Shown: positions 1 through 10,902 of the stretch, in pieces
Layout: each line of letters opens with the position of its first letter
Numbering within the stretch: position 1 is the stretch's first letter
Origin: Norana najaformis
Taxonomy: Eukaryota > Annelida > Clitellata > Crassiclitellata > Hormogastridae
Length of the DNA stretch: 64,000 nucleotides
Assembly: GCA_964023275.1 (NCBI GenBank)
Contig: OZ029929.1
Location: forward strand, 5,805,935 to 5,869,934
Direction of reading: 5' to 3'
Made by a program: the position numbers and the translations under genes
Notes under the pieces: model-generated
What the model saw: the letters and a program-made list of their open reading frames with translations, nothing else
The model's database searches: none
What the model was told of the DNA's origin: nothing

Positions 1-112
1 AACTTTGAAGAACTACCATGTGTGCTTTGATGTCTCTAAACATTTCTAAGTGAAGTCTTGAACAAGTGTTTGTAAAATGACCATTCATAGCAATATTTTG
101 TCATAATTTCAG

Positions 113-208
113 CCATCCGACTGAATGAGGATAAGCTCGTTAAGGTAGAGACAACTGGGCGCATCATCGTGGAGAGCTGTAGTCTACAGTCTGTGGACGA
201 CGGCCAAG
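113..208 (+). CDS. Exon of unrecognised plus-strand gene
   Basis: The sequence shows an acceptor (ttttgtcataatttcag) before position 113 and a donor (GTACGC) after 208. The 96-nt exon is open in one frame, entering and leaving in phase 1, and reads approximately IRLNEDKLVKVETTGR then IIVESCSLQSVDDGQ. The trailing G joins in phase to the 135-nt exon at 1627, giving ...DDGQ-G-PVWLL. I do not recognise the family and assign no function. The gene probably starts left of the window. Support is splice signals, phase match and balanced composition; transcription is not shown. Confidence 0.55.
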
Positions 209-379
209 GTACGCCTACATACTGGTATTTAAACTACCATTTCGAACACTCCCAAGTGTTTTAAATAAAAAATACTAGACCATTTGTACTTTTACATAAA
301 TTTTTTACACTTCAAGTATCTTGACCAAAGGAACGCTACAGAATTCCAACTAAGGATCATCTGCCAAGGTATCGATAAC

Positions 380-1046
380 TGTTGAGTCCCACGAAAGGCA
401 GCTTCTTTTCCCCAAAGGAATAAGGGTTTTGCCACCGGGCGCCTCCCATCGGACCTTACAAGTCCAACTGACTCTTGATGACGGGAAACCAGTTTTTTGA
501 GGGTTCCGCAAATGATGTCGTCAAAGAGCCCATGTCTTTCCTTCGACCAGGGTCAAAGTAGCTTGATAATCCGTGTGAGCCATTCTCTATATCTAATGCA
601 CATGTTAACACCGAGTCAAAAATCAATTGCCATTCGAACTGAGCCTGAGCCTTGGGCAACAGGCACTGTTTGGCTAGATCAGAGGCCAGTCGCCTGAATG
701 CTGTGAGGCAACTGACCTAACCGCGCTTGCTGATGATTTTATGTTATTAAGGATTGATAGTTTTCCAGAATCCTCTGAATTCAGAGGCGATCCCAAGCAG
801 GCTGTTTGTGCGCCAGGGTTGCTTGTATGTTGTGTCTGATTCAGAGAACTAGACATTTAGGACAGATAACAAAGTCGAACCTGCCGGCACATTACACCTC
901 CAGGTCGCAACATGTGGCTGAAGCCAAAGTGCCAGCACGTAAACGCAACACATCCCAAGGCCGCCGTTTATAATTGGGACAGAGACTTGCTTCCAACTGC
1001 ATTGTCGAGTGCCAAGTTGAGGAGTGTTGACCAGGCTGTTGCGCAT
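380..1046 (-). mobile_element. Decayed copy of RPDG-type retroelement
   Basis: Three minus-strand reading frames carry fragments in the order expected for the retroelement C-terminal region seen better at 33 kb: a GGLG segment near 849-1046, HSGDW near 690-720, and GSHGL plus PGR near 560-600. Frames change at least twice and stops are frequent, so this is a dead copy. Its upstream end lies inside the segment duplicated again at 4001. Confidence 0.5.
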
Positions 1047-1626
1047 TAACTGGTCATTCTAGATCATAACTGAGTTACTGAAACACGTAGGCATACTTGT
1101 AGAGCTGTACCGAATATTCCTATTCGATTGGCTTCGGACCGAATTGTGCTCAGGATAGTTTATTTGTATTTGGCCGAATAGTTGTTTTAAATCCGAATAC
1201 GAATAGTAGGCCTATAAGAGCTACGTACGCGTCCCGATCGTGGCTTATTTCAGGGATTAACGGTCCATGCACGGGGAGCTTAAATGGCGTGGCACCCATT
1301 CAAACAAACAGCGGTGGTGAAGGTGGTCCATCTCTGTACAATGTTTTGTTCATCAGCACTGCACCCTTTTCATCTCTGATTGCTGCCATCTTTGTTAATA
1401 GGCCTATTGCTGATCATGTTGTATACACTCTCTTTTTTGCATTCTCTGTAATATTTTTATATATTTATCTAAACTCTCTCTTAAGCGTCCGGTTTGGTGA
1501 CCGTGAGGTGCATAGGTCTTTAAGTTCTTCGATTTTTTAAAAGTTCAACATTCAACGATACTATAAGATTGCCGCTCGTTGGATCGGGTAAGTGTGGCGT
1601 ACTTGAAACTCACCCATAATTTTTAG
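983..1626 (+). repeat. Segmental duplication A, copy 1
   Basis: This segment is nearly identical to 4001-4637, from AGACTTGCTTCC through the TTTTTAG splice acceptor. The copies differ by few substitutions and small indels. Directly after the acceptor, the exon sequences at 1627 and 4638 diverge strongly, so the near identity stops at the exon edge. Confidence 0.85.
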
Positions 1627-1761
1627 GACCGGTATGGTTGCTTATGGAGAAAGATGACAATATCAGTCGCTTGGCCGTCGTCTCGCCTGACCAGCCTACA
1701 GCGAGACTAGGATACCAGTACGCAAAACCGACACACTTGGAGTTGTACACCTATGGCAGTG
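1627..1761 (+). CDS. Repeated 135-nt exon, copy a
   Basis: The exon follows the acceptor ATAATTTTTAG and ends before donor GTAATC. It is 135 nt, phase 1-1, and reads PVWLLMEKDDNISRLAVV then SPDQPTARLGYQYAKPTHLE and LYTYGSG. Copies b (2989) and c (4638) encode clearly related peptides with many conservative changes, the pattern expected if the protein sequence has been under selection. Because the exon is symmetric, it could be included once, several times or as mutually exclusive alternatives. Family not recognised. This copy is the most diverged of the three. Confidence 0.6.
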
Positions 1762-2094
1762 GTAATCTTTCTTACATATTACAGGGTATTTTGAATTTTC
1801 GATTGGATCAAAACCTGGATTTGCCTAATTTCTATCACAGCTGCCAGATCAGCTTTTAATATACATTCGTCACTTATTAGTAATAGCATTGATTTATAAA
1901 TGGACAGTAGACTAACTCTTTCAGTCATATTGTAATATTTAAAATCTCTAAACAATCAAGCCACTGTTCAACAAGTAGTTAACGAAATCGAGAAATCATA
2001 TACCTTCAGCCTGTCATTCTTATACTGTCCTACCTAAATCGGCTTTAATTTAGTAATATTGTTATTATTATTTTTGATAGCATCTTATTGATAG
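1762..2094. other. No feature seen
   Basis: AT-rich intron-like sequence. I see no exon, RNA gene or clear repeat here. Confidence 0.5.
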
Positions 2095-2590
2095 CTCTCT
2101 TGACTGCTGTTTGTATGCCGATGATGCCCAATTCATCCATTCATTTGAGAGTTCCACATCTAATCCTACCCTCCAGCTACTTGATTATTTTTTGATGATG
2201 TTCAGTATTGGATGGCTGGTAAATAACCTTTTTCTGAAATCCTTAGGCGTGGTCAACGTAACCTTTTCTACCAAAGAGTGTTCGCTGAACCACCAATCAA
2301 GCACGGTATATTTAACTTTTGCATTTAAGACGTGCTGTCATGCATTCATTTTTTCAGTCCGACTGATAATTGTGTTCGATTTTAAAAGTGAACAGTTTCT
2401 TAACATACACTTAGCCATTACTCTCATTCACTCCTATCACCTCACCCACCACACTGGAATAAACTTTCCCCAGAACTGCGACAGTTTTCTGACCCCTCAT
2501 ACAAACCCATCGATGCTACACCGCTTTTTAGTTCTGCTTCGGCCTTTCACTCAAAACTGAAAGCATTCCTCTTTCACAGATCATAGGACT
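2095..2590 (+). mobile_element. CR1/L2-type LINE fragment with YADD
   Basis: The plus strand reads LYADDAQFIHSFE near 2114, matching the reverse-transcriptase catalytic YADD box of CR1/L2 LINEs. After an internal deletion it reads HWNKLSPELRQFSDPSYKP near 2450, the conserved WNxLP C-terminal segment. The fragment is truncated at both ends and shifted in frame. The WNKLPPELRQF type also occurs in family-1 copies at 13.8, 22.3 and 30.1 kb. Confidence 0.75.
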
Positions 2591-2811
2591 TTGAAAGATC
2601 ATGCTTTCTTTTGACTTTGTGTGCTTTACATTTTCAGTGTACCTTAAGTTGTATCTGTTTAGACCATGTAATTAGCCATATATACAGTGCTTTCGAAGGG
2701 TTGTTAAAAGGTACTGTTTAGGTGCTGTACATGCAAACATGCATGATGCATGCATGCATAACTATCTGTGGTGTAAATGTGTCATTGTCTTGCTTTGTCC
2801 ATTTGCTGCAG

Positions 2812-2949
2812 CGTCCATCGTCATCAACGGGTACGACTGATCAATCACAGGAAGAAAACGAGGAGTCAGAAGAGGAGGATGAAACAGATGAAGAAGAAGA
2901 GGAGGAGGAAGAAGATGAGGAGGAGGAAAGATTGCCGCTCGGTGATCGG
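2812..2949 (+). CDS. Candidate Glu-rich exon
   Basis: A 138-nt open segment lies between acceptor TTTGCTGCAG and donor GTAAGTG. It is phase 0-0 and encodes a Ser/Thr start, a long Glu/Asp run and LPLGDR. Its phase does not match the flanking 1-1 exons, so it cannot simply be spliced between them. The acidic run may be an expanded GAA/GAG microsatellite. Downstream lies a 39-nt GT...AG segment before exon b. Confidence 0.25.
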
Positions 2950-2988
2950 GTAAGTGTGGCATACTTGAAACTCACCCATAATTTTTAG

Positions 2989-3123
2989 GACCAGTGTGGT
3001 TGATGATGGAAAAAGACGGAAGTATTGATCGTTCGGCCATCGTCTCTCCTGACCAGCCGTCCGAGATAATAGGCATCCAATACTCGAAAGCCACTTATCT
3101 GGAGTTGAACACGCATGGCAGTG
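2989..3123 (+). CDS. Repeated 135-nt exon, copy b
   Basis: Same boundaries as the other copies: TTTTTAG before it and GTAATC after it, 135 nt, phase 1-1. It reads PVWLMMEKDGSIDRSAIV then SPDQPSEIIGIQYSKATYLE and LNTHGSG. It is almost identical to copy c at 4638 and lies in the same recent duplication. Function unknown. Confidence 0.55.
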
Positions 3124-3691
3124 GTAATCTTTCCAGATTGTCGTGCTCAACCACACTTGACAGCAAGATATTTTCAACACATGGAGGTGTCTTTACAGTC
3201 TCCACATCTGTCTCACAAGATACCCTTGAACACTGTACACCTGTCACATCAGATGATCCTGGCAGCATAACAGCAATTTCGCATCCACCAACTGTCATGT
3301 CAGACTTCAGACAAGATGTGACAGGCATCCTGCATTCCTCATCAACCAGATCAGTTGCCAAAGGAATCGTTCCTGGAAGCACAACTGGTAGCTTACCGGT
3401 ACATTTCCCATCCATCAGATCAGATGTCATAGATAGTACCATGCAAGCAGAAGTGTCTGTGCCATAAGTGGCATTAGGGACCGGGATTTCTTCATATCCA
3501 CCATCCCTAGTTTCAGCAACAAGAAGCACATCTTTAGGTGTCGCATGAGATGCAGAAGTACCACATGAAGCAAGATCAGCAGCTGAGACAGCTTCACTAG
3601 TAGAGCAAGAAGTTGGGGTATTTTCATTCAGATCATCAGATGTCAAGATATCTTCACTAGAATGACAAGACGTCTGATTATCTTCACTCAT
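3095..3691 (-). pseudogene. Duplicated tail of Rab-effector exon
   Basis: A 198-codon open frame on the minus strand duplicates the distal part of the acidic exon at 4744-6576, ending with the same LPLPC-type C terminus and TAA. It keeps a sense codon (GGA) where the parental copy has TGA at 5020-5022. Just upstream, near 3740, a GAA-to-TAA change ends the frame, and the duplication stops near 3808, cutting it off from the Rab-binding exons. It is probably a non-functional partial copy, though its sense codon shows which allele is ancestral. Confidence 0.7.
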
Positions 3692-4000
3692 ATGACATGA
3701 TGAGACGTCCTCACCGATATGGTAAGATGCTGATATATCTTAACTTGTAAAATGACATGCTGCTATATCTTCATTTATAAGATTTATTTGAGATAGTGTC
3801 ATCAACAAGATGATGTACCCAAGGGAAAAGTTATCCAATGCTTACTGGTCGGTGGAGTAAGATATTGTGATCTATGGTGTCGAAGGCTGCAGAGATATCA
3901 AGGAGACAGAGACCCGTTTAATAAGCCGATATAAGCCCACGCAGACCCGTGCCTACTGTCAATGTGTTTTTCTAGCTGACGGGCAAACTTGCATCAGTCA

Positions 4001-4637
4001 AGACTTGCTTCCAACTGCATTGTCGAGTGCCAAGTTGAGGAGTGTTGACCAGGCTGTTGCGCAGTAACTGGTCATTCTAGATCATAACTGAGTTACTGAA
4101 ACACGTAGGCATACTTGTAGAGCTGTACCGGATATTCCTATTCGATTGGCTTCGGACCGAATTGTGCTCAGGATAGTTTATTTGTATTTGGCCGAATAGT
4201 TGTTTTAAATCCGAATACGAATAGTAGGCCTATAAGAGCTACGTACGCGTCCCGATCGTGGCTTATTTCAGGGATTAACGGTCCATGCACGGGGAGTTTA
4301 AATGGCGTGGCACCCATTCAAACAAACAGCGGTGGTGAAGGTGGTCCATCTCTGTACAATGTTTTGTTCATCAGCACTGCACCCTTTTCATCCCTGATTG
4401 CTGCCATCTTTTGTTAATATTCCTGATAATCTTGTATACCCTCTCTTTTTTGCATTCTCTGTAATATTTTTATATATTTATCTAAACTCTCTTTTAAGCG
4501 TCCGGTTTGGTGATTGTGAAGTGCATAGGTCTTTAAGTTCTTCGATTTTTAACAGTTCAACATTCAACGATACTATAAGATTGCCGCTCGGTGATCGGGT
4601 AAGTGTGGCATACTTGAAACTCACCCATAATTTTTAG
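4001..4637 (+). repeat. Segmental duplication A, copy 2
   Basis: Near-identical partner of 983-1626. Here it runs directly into duplication B, so the two duplicated blocks are contiguous at this locus but separated at the other. Confidence 0.85.
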
Positions 4638-4772
4638 GACCAGTGTGGCTGATGATGGAAAAAGACGGAAGTATTGATCGTTTGGCCATCGTCTCTCCTG
4701 ACCAGCAGTCCGAGATAATAGGCATCCAATACTCGAAAGCCACTTATCTGGAGTTGTACACGCATGGCAGTG
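4638..4772 (+). CDS. Repeated 135-nt exon, copy c
   Basis: 135 nt, phase 1-1, flanked by TTTTTAG and GTAATC. It reads PVWLMMEKDGSIDRLAIV then SPDQQSEIIGIQYSKATYLE and LYTHGSG. The last 29 bases overlap, antisense, the final codons and stop of the minus-strand Rab-effector exon (stop 4744-4746). Family not recognised. Confidence 0.55.
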
Positions 4773-6576
4773 GTAATCTTTCCAGATTGTCGTGCTCAAC
4801 CACACTTGACAGCAAGATATTTTCAACACATGGAGGTGTCTTTACAGTCTCCACATCTGTCTCACAAGATACCCTTGAACATTGTACATCTGTCACATCA
4901 AATGATCCTGGCAGCATAACAGCAATTTCGCATCCACCAACTGTCATGCCAGACTTCAGACAAGATGTGACAGACATCCTGCATTCCTCATCAACCAGAT
5001 CAGTTGCCAAAGGAATCGTTCATGGAAGCACAACTGGTAGCTTACCGGTACATTTCCCATCCATCAGATCAGATGTCATGGATAGTACCATGCAAGCAGA
5101 AGTGTCTGTGGCATAAGTGGCATTAGGGACTGGGATTTCTTCATATCCACCATCCCTAGTTTCAGCAACAAGAAGCACATCTTTAGGTGTCGCATGAGAT
5201 GCAGAAGTACCACATGAAGCAAGATCAGCAGCTGAGACAGCTTCACTAGTAGAGCAAGAAGTTGGGGTATTTTCATTCAGATCATCAGATGTCAAGATAT
5301 CTTCACTAGAATGACAAGACGTCTGATTATCTTCACTCATATGACATGATGAGACGTCCTCACTGATATGGTAAGATGCTGATATATCTTCACTTGTAAA
5401 ATGACATGCTGCTATATCTTCATTTATAAGGCAAAGTGCTGAGATAGTGTCATCAACAAGTTGACGAGAAATCATATTATCTACAGAGTTAAGTGAAGAT
5501 GCCGACATATCTCTGTCTGAAGTCAGCGTGAGATCAGAAATGGATAAACACTTGCTTTTCAAATCAACTGAATCTTCACAATTTGTAGCAAGCAAAGAAG
5601 TTGAACTAGCAACATCCACAGAATCATTCACACAAGTAGGCATAGATGAACCCTTGGATCCAACTGTAAGAGGCAAAGACAAATCTTTAATATCACTTAC
5701 AGCTGCACAAGGTATCAACAAATCCATTGAACCACTAACATGCGTCACCGATGAATCCATGGAATCACTCCCCACCTGCACCACCATGTTTCTGCTCTTG
5801 TTGAGCTGAAACTCCGCAAGTTCAACACAACCCAGCACATGAAGCCCTTTCGTGGCACCTTCTCGAACACATTCGCAGTTACCGAAAGGACACAGCTCTC
5901 CATCTTCCTCATCTTCAAAAGCCGAGTCATTCGAATCATACAAACCAGATGGTTCACAGTCTTTCTCTTTCTTCTCACTACAACCATATTGCTCAACATC
6001 TGTATCTCTTTTTCCTGGACTCTTTGAAATTTGCAAAAGCACTGAGGTCTTCACTTCCTTTCAATGCCACGTGTTCTCGGCTGTCAGAATCCTCGAGCTG
6101 CTTAGATATACCACTTACAGATTGCTCAGCTGCCAACAGTTTACCCAATGCTTCAACTTCTCCCGCACCAATATTCTTCGTCTGTTTCAACTCTACAAGC
6201 TTTGTCATAACATCACTTTCAGTTTGCTCCATTGCCATGCATTCCTCAGATCGTGCAAGAATCGCATGAGTATTTGGGATGGCAGAATCTTGAATCCATT
6301 CAGAGTCCTGACGAACAGAACAGTCAACATTTTCCACATGCTCGTATGCCATGAATCCCATCCTGGTGGGATCCCTGGTCTGTTCAACTTCCACATCACA
6401 AGGCACCACACACTCTGCTGGACTCGCAGAATCCTTATACACTTCGTGAACATGTTTGGAGCAGAAGCAGGCGTGCGCTTCAAGTGCTGTCCTGTTTTTA
6501 GCCGCGGAGGACAGAAAAGACAGCTGAGGAGCAACATCTGCCTTGCACGATGAAACCATTTCCGGATCTAGGCCAT
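4744..6576 (-). CDS. Rab effector, large acidic exon (disrupted)
   Basis: The exon opens after a strong acceptor (gttttcgtttctccaaccag) at 6577-6580 in phase 1 and reads GLDPEMVSSCKADVAPQ. The Rab-binding exon at 10016-10146 ends in phase 1, so the join is in frame. The product is rich in Ser, Asp, Glu, Thr and Cys and has repeated xSEDIxx segments, for example SEDISASYHISEDV, as expected of a disordered linker downstream of a Rab-binding domain. Two lesions are visible: a frame change near 6030, in or near the run AGGAAAAAGAG, and an in-frame TGA at 5020-5022 that is GGA in the duplicate. With both ignored, the frame ends at TAA 4744-4746. No C2 domain is seen, which would fit a Slac2-like effector, but other exons may lie elsewhere. 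Confidence 0.6.
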
Positions 6577-7530
6577 CTGGTTGGAGAAACGAAAACAAAA
6601 TAAGGAAATATTAGCAGGCAAGCAGAAAATGTTAACAGCAGACAATGTTAAGCCGAAAAGAGTGCACGCTGAACTACAAAACATTCCTTAAACATCAACA
6701 AAGCTGGATGACATTAAAACTCAACAATATTCAATCCCAGTAAATTAGTGTTTTTCATGACAGTTTTACCAAAGTAAATACAGTTAGTCCTTCAGAATTT
6801 AAGAGAATTAAGGGTACTGTGTTGCAGTCGATTTTAAAATATCTATAAGCATTGTTTAGGGATGCGTTCATTAGACTTATAAGTCTTAAATTTCAACTTA
6901 AGCACTAAATTTAAATACAAAATATGCTGCCTCCCAAAAACACTGCATAGAAATTGGGCATATACGATGCTCATCTCAATCAACATTAATAATTAATCAG
7001 TCGATCAATCGAACAAGTTGATCAATGTCACCCAACTGTGTCTGGTACTGCATCACAAAGACAAGAACCAAAAACGAAGAGAACTACAATTAACCTTTTA
7101 CTTACCATTTAGTTAGGAGAACAACACCCTTGAAAGTGTTAAAACTCCTAAAAGCAGTCTGGCTTCTCAGTCACTCATGGGACCAGAAAGTCATCAACTG
7201 CCAAATTCCTCCCAGAAAAAGATAAGTAATTGTCCGGCCACACTGACCGTGCTCTACTACCACACAATTTTCGTCTTTGTGTGCATTCCAGCCACAGTTC
7301 TGTCTGCTGCATTCAGGCGTTACTTTTAGAAGTGTAATCTTCAAATCAGATCAAAGAAGCAGAAACAGGAAATCCCACTACTCTAAAGACTTCGATGGCA
7401 CCAGTAACTAACACACCCGGCATGAACCAATCACTGTTATTACTATTATATTACTGTCAATTGTAGCAGGCGATAGACCTGGCCAGGGACCGACCGAAAT
7501 GGAGAAGTTTTGTTAGAGCCTCATCGTCGG
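6577..7530. other. Intron, with one doubtful micro-exon
   Basis: Mostly unremarkable AT-rich intron. On the minus strand, 7147-7106 is a 42-nt segment between CTGCTTTTAG and GTAAGTAAAAGG. Spliced between the phase-1 exons on either side it would introduce TAA, so if used it would be a poison exon. Confidence 0.3.
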
Positions 7531-7950
7531 TGAAAACTTGACGGAGGAGAAAAAGAAGAAGAAGAATTGTAGCATCATCATCAACCAACTACTGTCATTA
7601 CTATTAATAGTAGTAGCGATATTACTATCCTTTGGCCTAAATACTATCATATATACTAGGCAAATAATACAACTGTCATTATTAATAAAATCATTGCTAT
7701 TACTATTATCATTACTATTTTTTGTGGTGCCATGGTGCTGGATTTTAATGTCATTAAAATGCAATGATGTAGGAAAGCAAAACAGAGTTTGAAGCCATTC
7801 TTCTGAGATGACAATCCACCATCAATTTCACTTATTTTTGATTTTATAGTTATTATACTTATTGTTATTATTATTAACATTATTACTTATAATTACATGT
7901 ACCAATTAAATTATTATTTTGTACCCAAGGGAAGAGTTATCCCTCAAGAA
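7530..7950. repeat. AT-rich low-complexity block
   Basis: Degenerate ATT/TAA trinucleotide sequence with short GAAGAA runs. At 7924-7949 it contains, on the minus strand, the retroelement 3' hairpin motif (CTTGAGG...CCTTGGG) followed by an AATAAT-type tail. Confidence 0.7.
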
Positions 7951-8850
7951 AGTACAAATTGCACAGAACATCTGGAAGAGCTGTTGTTATTAATAGTTCC
8001 ACCAGAGTTCTGTCTATAAAACATTTTAAGTTTAGAGAAAAAAGCATTTTTAGGTTACCATCATCAAACAAACACGTTCACTCTCAACACAATGTTGTGG
8101 GAAACTATAAATCAACAACGCAACATGTGCATGACTGACTAAAACTGAAATACAAGGAACCACAACACATTTCACTCAAAGTGGTATACACTGCAACTGA
8201 ACATTCATATATGCAGGAAAATGAAAACAACCTAGACATATGCAGCAAGAATTGAAACAAACATTAGCCTACAAAGCATATCTGGTCAAAATTCCAGTAC
8301 ATATCAACTCAGAAGCGTTTCAACTGCAATAAACATCAATGAAAAATTCACATAAGAAGCAGTTTTATTTGCAAAACACATCAGCGCACATTCACACAAG
8401 CGGTTTAACTGCAACAAATTACAACACGACATTCACGTAAGTGGTAAAAATGCGAAACACGTGTGCAAATGGGGAAAATTAAATTTTACCCACTGGATGC
8501 TAGGATATCACTGGTTGTACTGCGAAAAACAATATGAATTTTTACTCGGCAAATTGCCACAGCATATCAAGAAAGAACTTAAATTGTTTTACGAAGTGTC
8601 AAAATACGCTGGAGACTCATTATAACATGAATCTTGATAAAACACAGTCGAGCAAATGGCAAAATTAACTCTCCTATCATTTCAATGAGTTTCTGTGTAA
8701 TTCCATGTGCTTCTGAATTTGACAGCTTTTTACCATCACTAAAGTGGCAACAGTATCCTAAACTCAGCTGTCAACAAAATATTCCGTATGCCACTAAGTG
8801 ATTCTGTCTGACAGACTGTCTGAATGACCGACTGACCATGCATAATGTTG
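7951..8850. other. No feature seen
   Basis: Unique-looking AT-rich intron sequence without a convincing exon or repeat. Confidence 0.5.
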
Positions 8851-8886
8851 AACTCTTGTCCCTACCGACATTTGACATGGTAAAGC
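8851..8886 (+). repeat. Short direct repeat, left copy
   Basis: About 35 bases beginning GAACTCTTGTCCCTACC recur at 9478-9512 with one or two differences. The pair brackets the MITE at 9094-9470. Confidence 0.7.
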
Positions 8887-9093
8887 ATCCTTGAAGTAGC
8901 TTGCTAATGACAATGTTGTATAAATTGTTGTGATTACAATTACAATGTCTATATAAAATTACAGAACAGACATTCAACTGCAGCAGTACTTACCCACAAC
9001 TAAATGATTAAATATTAAAGCAAATTACAAGCAATAACAATAGGTGCTCTAAAGCCATGATCAAACAAAATCGTTTGCAACCAATAACACATA

Positions 9094-9470
9094 CAGTGTG
9101 GACCCGTTAACATGCAATCATCGGGCACAAACCATCGAAACAACATTTAAGCCCGGCCATGTGTAAAACGGCCCAGACAGCCATGTTTGTTTGGCCCTAG
9201 CTGACCCACCTGGTGCCACTGTTGACAACTGGCGGCCAGCTATTGGCCACATGAACGGAGACAATGCTAAAATAACCAGAAATATGCCTCAGAGTGTTCA
9301 GAAAGTTCATGTGATTTAATTAAACCTACTTCCTCTGTTTAGATATTTAGCAGGCCTTTGTACAATGTGTTAACTAACACGTTGAGTGTTAACAGTTTTG
9401 GGGGACATGACTCCCTTCACGTTAGGCAAAATCACGGTTATAACGGTAGTGCAAAAACGCGTCCACACTG
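9094..9470. mobile_element. TA-flanked MITE (Tc1/mariner-like)
   Basis: A 377-bp element has inverted ends CAGTGTGGACCCGTT and, read on the other strand, CAGTGTGGACGCGTT, each bordered by TA (9092-9093 and 9471-9472). TA target duplication and CAGT termini suggest the IS630-Tc1-mariner superfamily. No transposase frame is present, so it is a non-autonomous element. Confidence 0.75.
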
Positions 9471-9537
9471 TATATATGAACACTTGTCCCTACCGACATT
9501 TGACATGGTAAAATTATGACATAAAAAATGACATTAC

Positions 9538-9795
9538 TAAAGTAATAATAATGCAGTAGTAATAATAAAATAATAACAATAAGATGATTATTATTAATAA
9601 TAATAAAATTAATAATACTAATATTTATAATAATATTATTACTACTATTACTACGTTATTATTATTATTATTACTATTTTTATTATTTTTCTATTCTATA
9701 ATTAATAATAATAAAATTTATAATAATTATAATAATAATATTATTATTATTATTACTACTACTGCTGCTATTGTTATTATTATTATTAAGCCACT
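9538..9795. repeat. AAT/ATT microsatellite block
   Basis: Interrupted AAT, TAA and ATT runs. Open frames over it encode only Ile/Asn/Leu runs and are not genes. Confidence 0.9.
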
Positions 9796-10015
9796 ACATT
9801 TATAGCCAGCTTTTCAGACAACCTGCCGAATTAGATATGAATTTTCTTAAATTTTTCTAACCCTACCTAACCTAAATTTTATCATTTAAGAGTCATTTCT
9901 ACCTATGATCAAACAAAACATAATGAATACAATAATACTTACAATAATAGCAATAAAAATTGTTAATTAATAATTCACTGCAGGCACTAAAACAGGTATA
10001 AGAAAAGCTACTGAC

Positions 10016-10146
10016 CAACAAAGTTTCCACCAGATATTGCATCTTGGACGAGTTTTCCACCAGAGATGATCTCATTTGTCACTCTATCCCTCATCGATCG
10101 AGGAAACTTGGAATAAAACCAGTTACCACTTTTGGCCTCAAACTCC
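10016..10146 (-). CDS. Rab effector, Rab-binding-domain exon B
   Basis: This 131-nt exon follows the acceptor GGTTTATTTTTAG and ends before donor GTCAGT. It reads EFEAKSGNWFYSKFPRSM, then RDRVTNEIISGGKLVQDAIS and GGNFV. The SGNWFY segment corresponds to the SGxWF(Y/F) motif that follows the zinc finger in Slp, Slac2, rabphilin and Noc2 Rab-binding domains. It joins in phase 2 to exon A (11138-11350) and in phase 1 to the large exon at 6576. Both joins preserve the frame, strong evidence for a real gene. It is the second half of the domain that binds GTP-loaded Rab, classically Rab27 or Rab3, on secretory organelles. Confidence 0.8.
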
Positions 10147-10900
10147 CTAAAAATAAACCATACCTAATAAGCAATAAATTAACAACCCATAAGAAGTAAA
10201 TACGAAAATAACAAACAGGAAAGACACTGCAAAAACAACAATGACCTACTCTAATCTAATCTAATAACTTCCATAGCACCCTTATTGTAATGCACAAGGC
10301 ATTAATCAAAGCTTGCTTCAAATATTTAAAAAAGGAAGGTAATCATTCAATTGATGTAATTATAGTCCAGCCAACAACTGATCTCCGAAACTCGAGAGCT
10401 CAGGGGTAGTCCATTATTTTTAATTAGAAACTTCTGTTGCACAAGTGTCTAATGCATCAACTGATGGCTACTTGGCTGAAATGCAAATAGTTTATCTAAT
10501 ATTTGGAAACCAAACCAACTGGTGAACCTCATGGGACCAATTTCCTTTTCCAATGCGTTTCAATCAGTGCCTTCAACACAACAGTGCTGTCACATTTAAA
10601 GGGACCCTCCCAGACACTCCTGAGGATGCGGCCAGATTTTCCAAACATTTCCCTTGTGTTTCTATTTTAATTTAAAAATCCTGAGGGATCATTTCTAACT
10701 GGAAAACCTTTTCAGTTAATAATTATTTAAGTAAATAAATAAATTATAATGACTTAGTAATATCGGGGTATAATCAAAAGTATCAACAAACAATTGTTTA
10801 GCAATAAAAAAATTAAAGTTAGTTACCCGGTAGTTAATTACCTAACCTAGTGGCTTCTCTCACAAAGCACTGCATAATGAATGAGCAAAAGCAGCCGTAA
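10147..10900. repeat. Intron with LINE 3' remnants
   Basis: Minus-strand family-2 LINE 3' ends are recognisable at about 10258-10330 (ACTTCCATAGC...GCATTAATC) and 10425-10475 (AGAAACTTCT...GCATCAACTGATGG). A CCTGAGGGATCATTTCTA motif lies at 10679. Confidence 0.55.
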
Positions 10901-10902
10901 TC

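Larger units (their letters stand above)
2930..3808. repeat. Segmental duplication B, copy 1
   Basis: This segment is near identical to about 4570-5452. It carries the repeated 135-nt plus-strand exon and, antisense, the distal part of the Rab-effector exon. Similarity fades near 3775-3808, where a short stretch is rearranged relative to the other copy. Confidence 0.85.
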
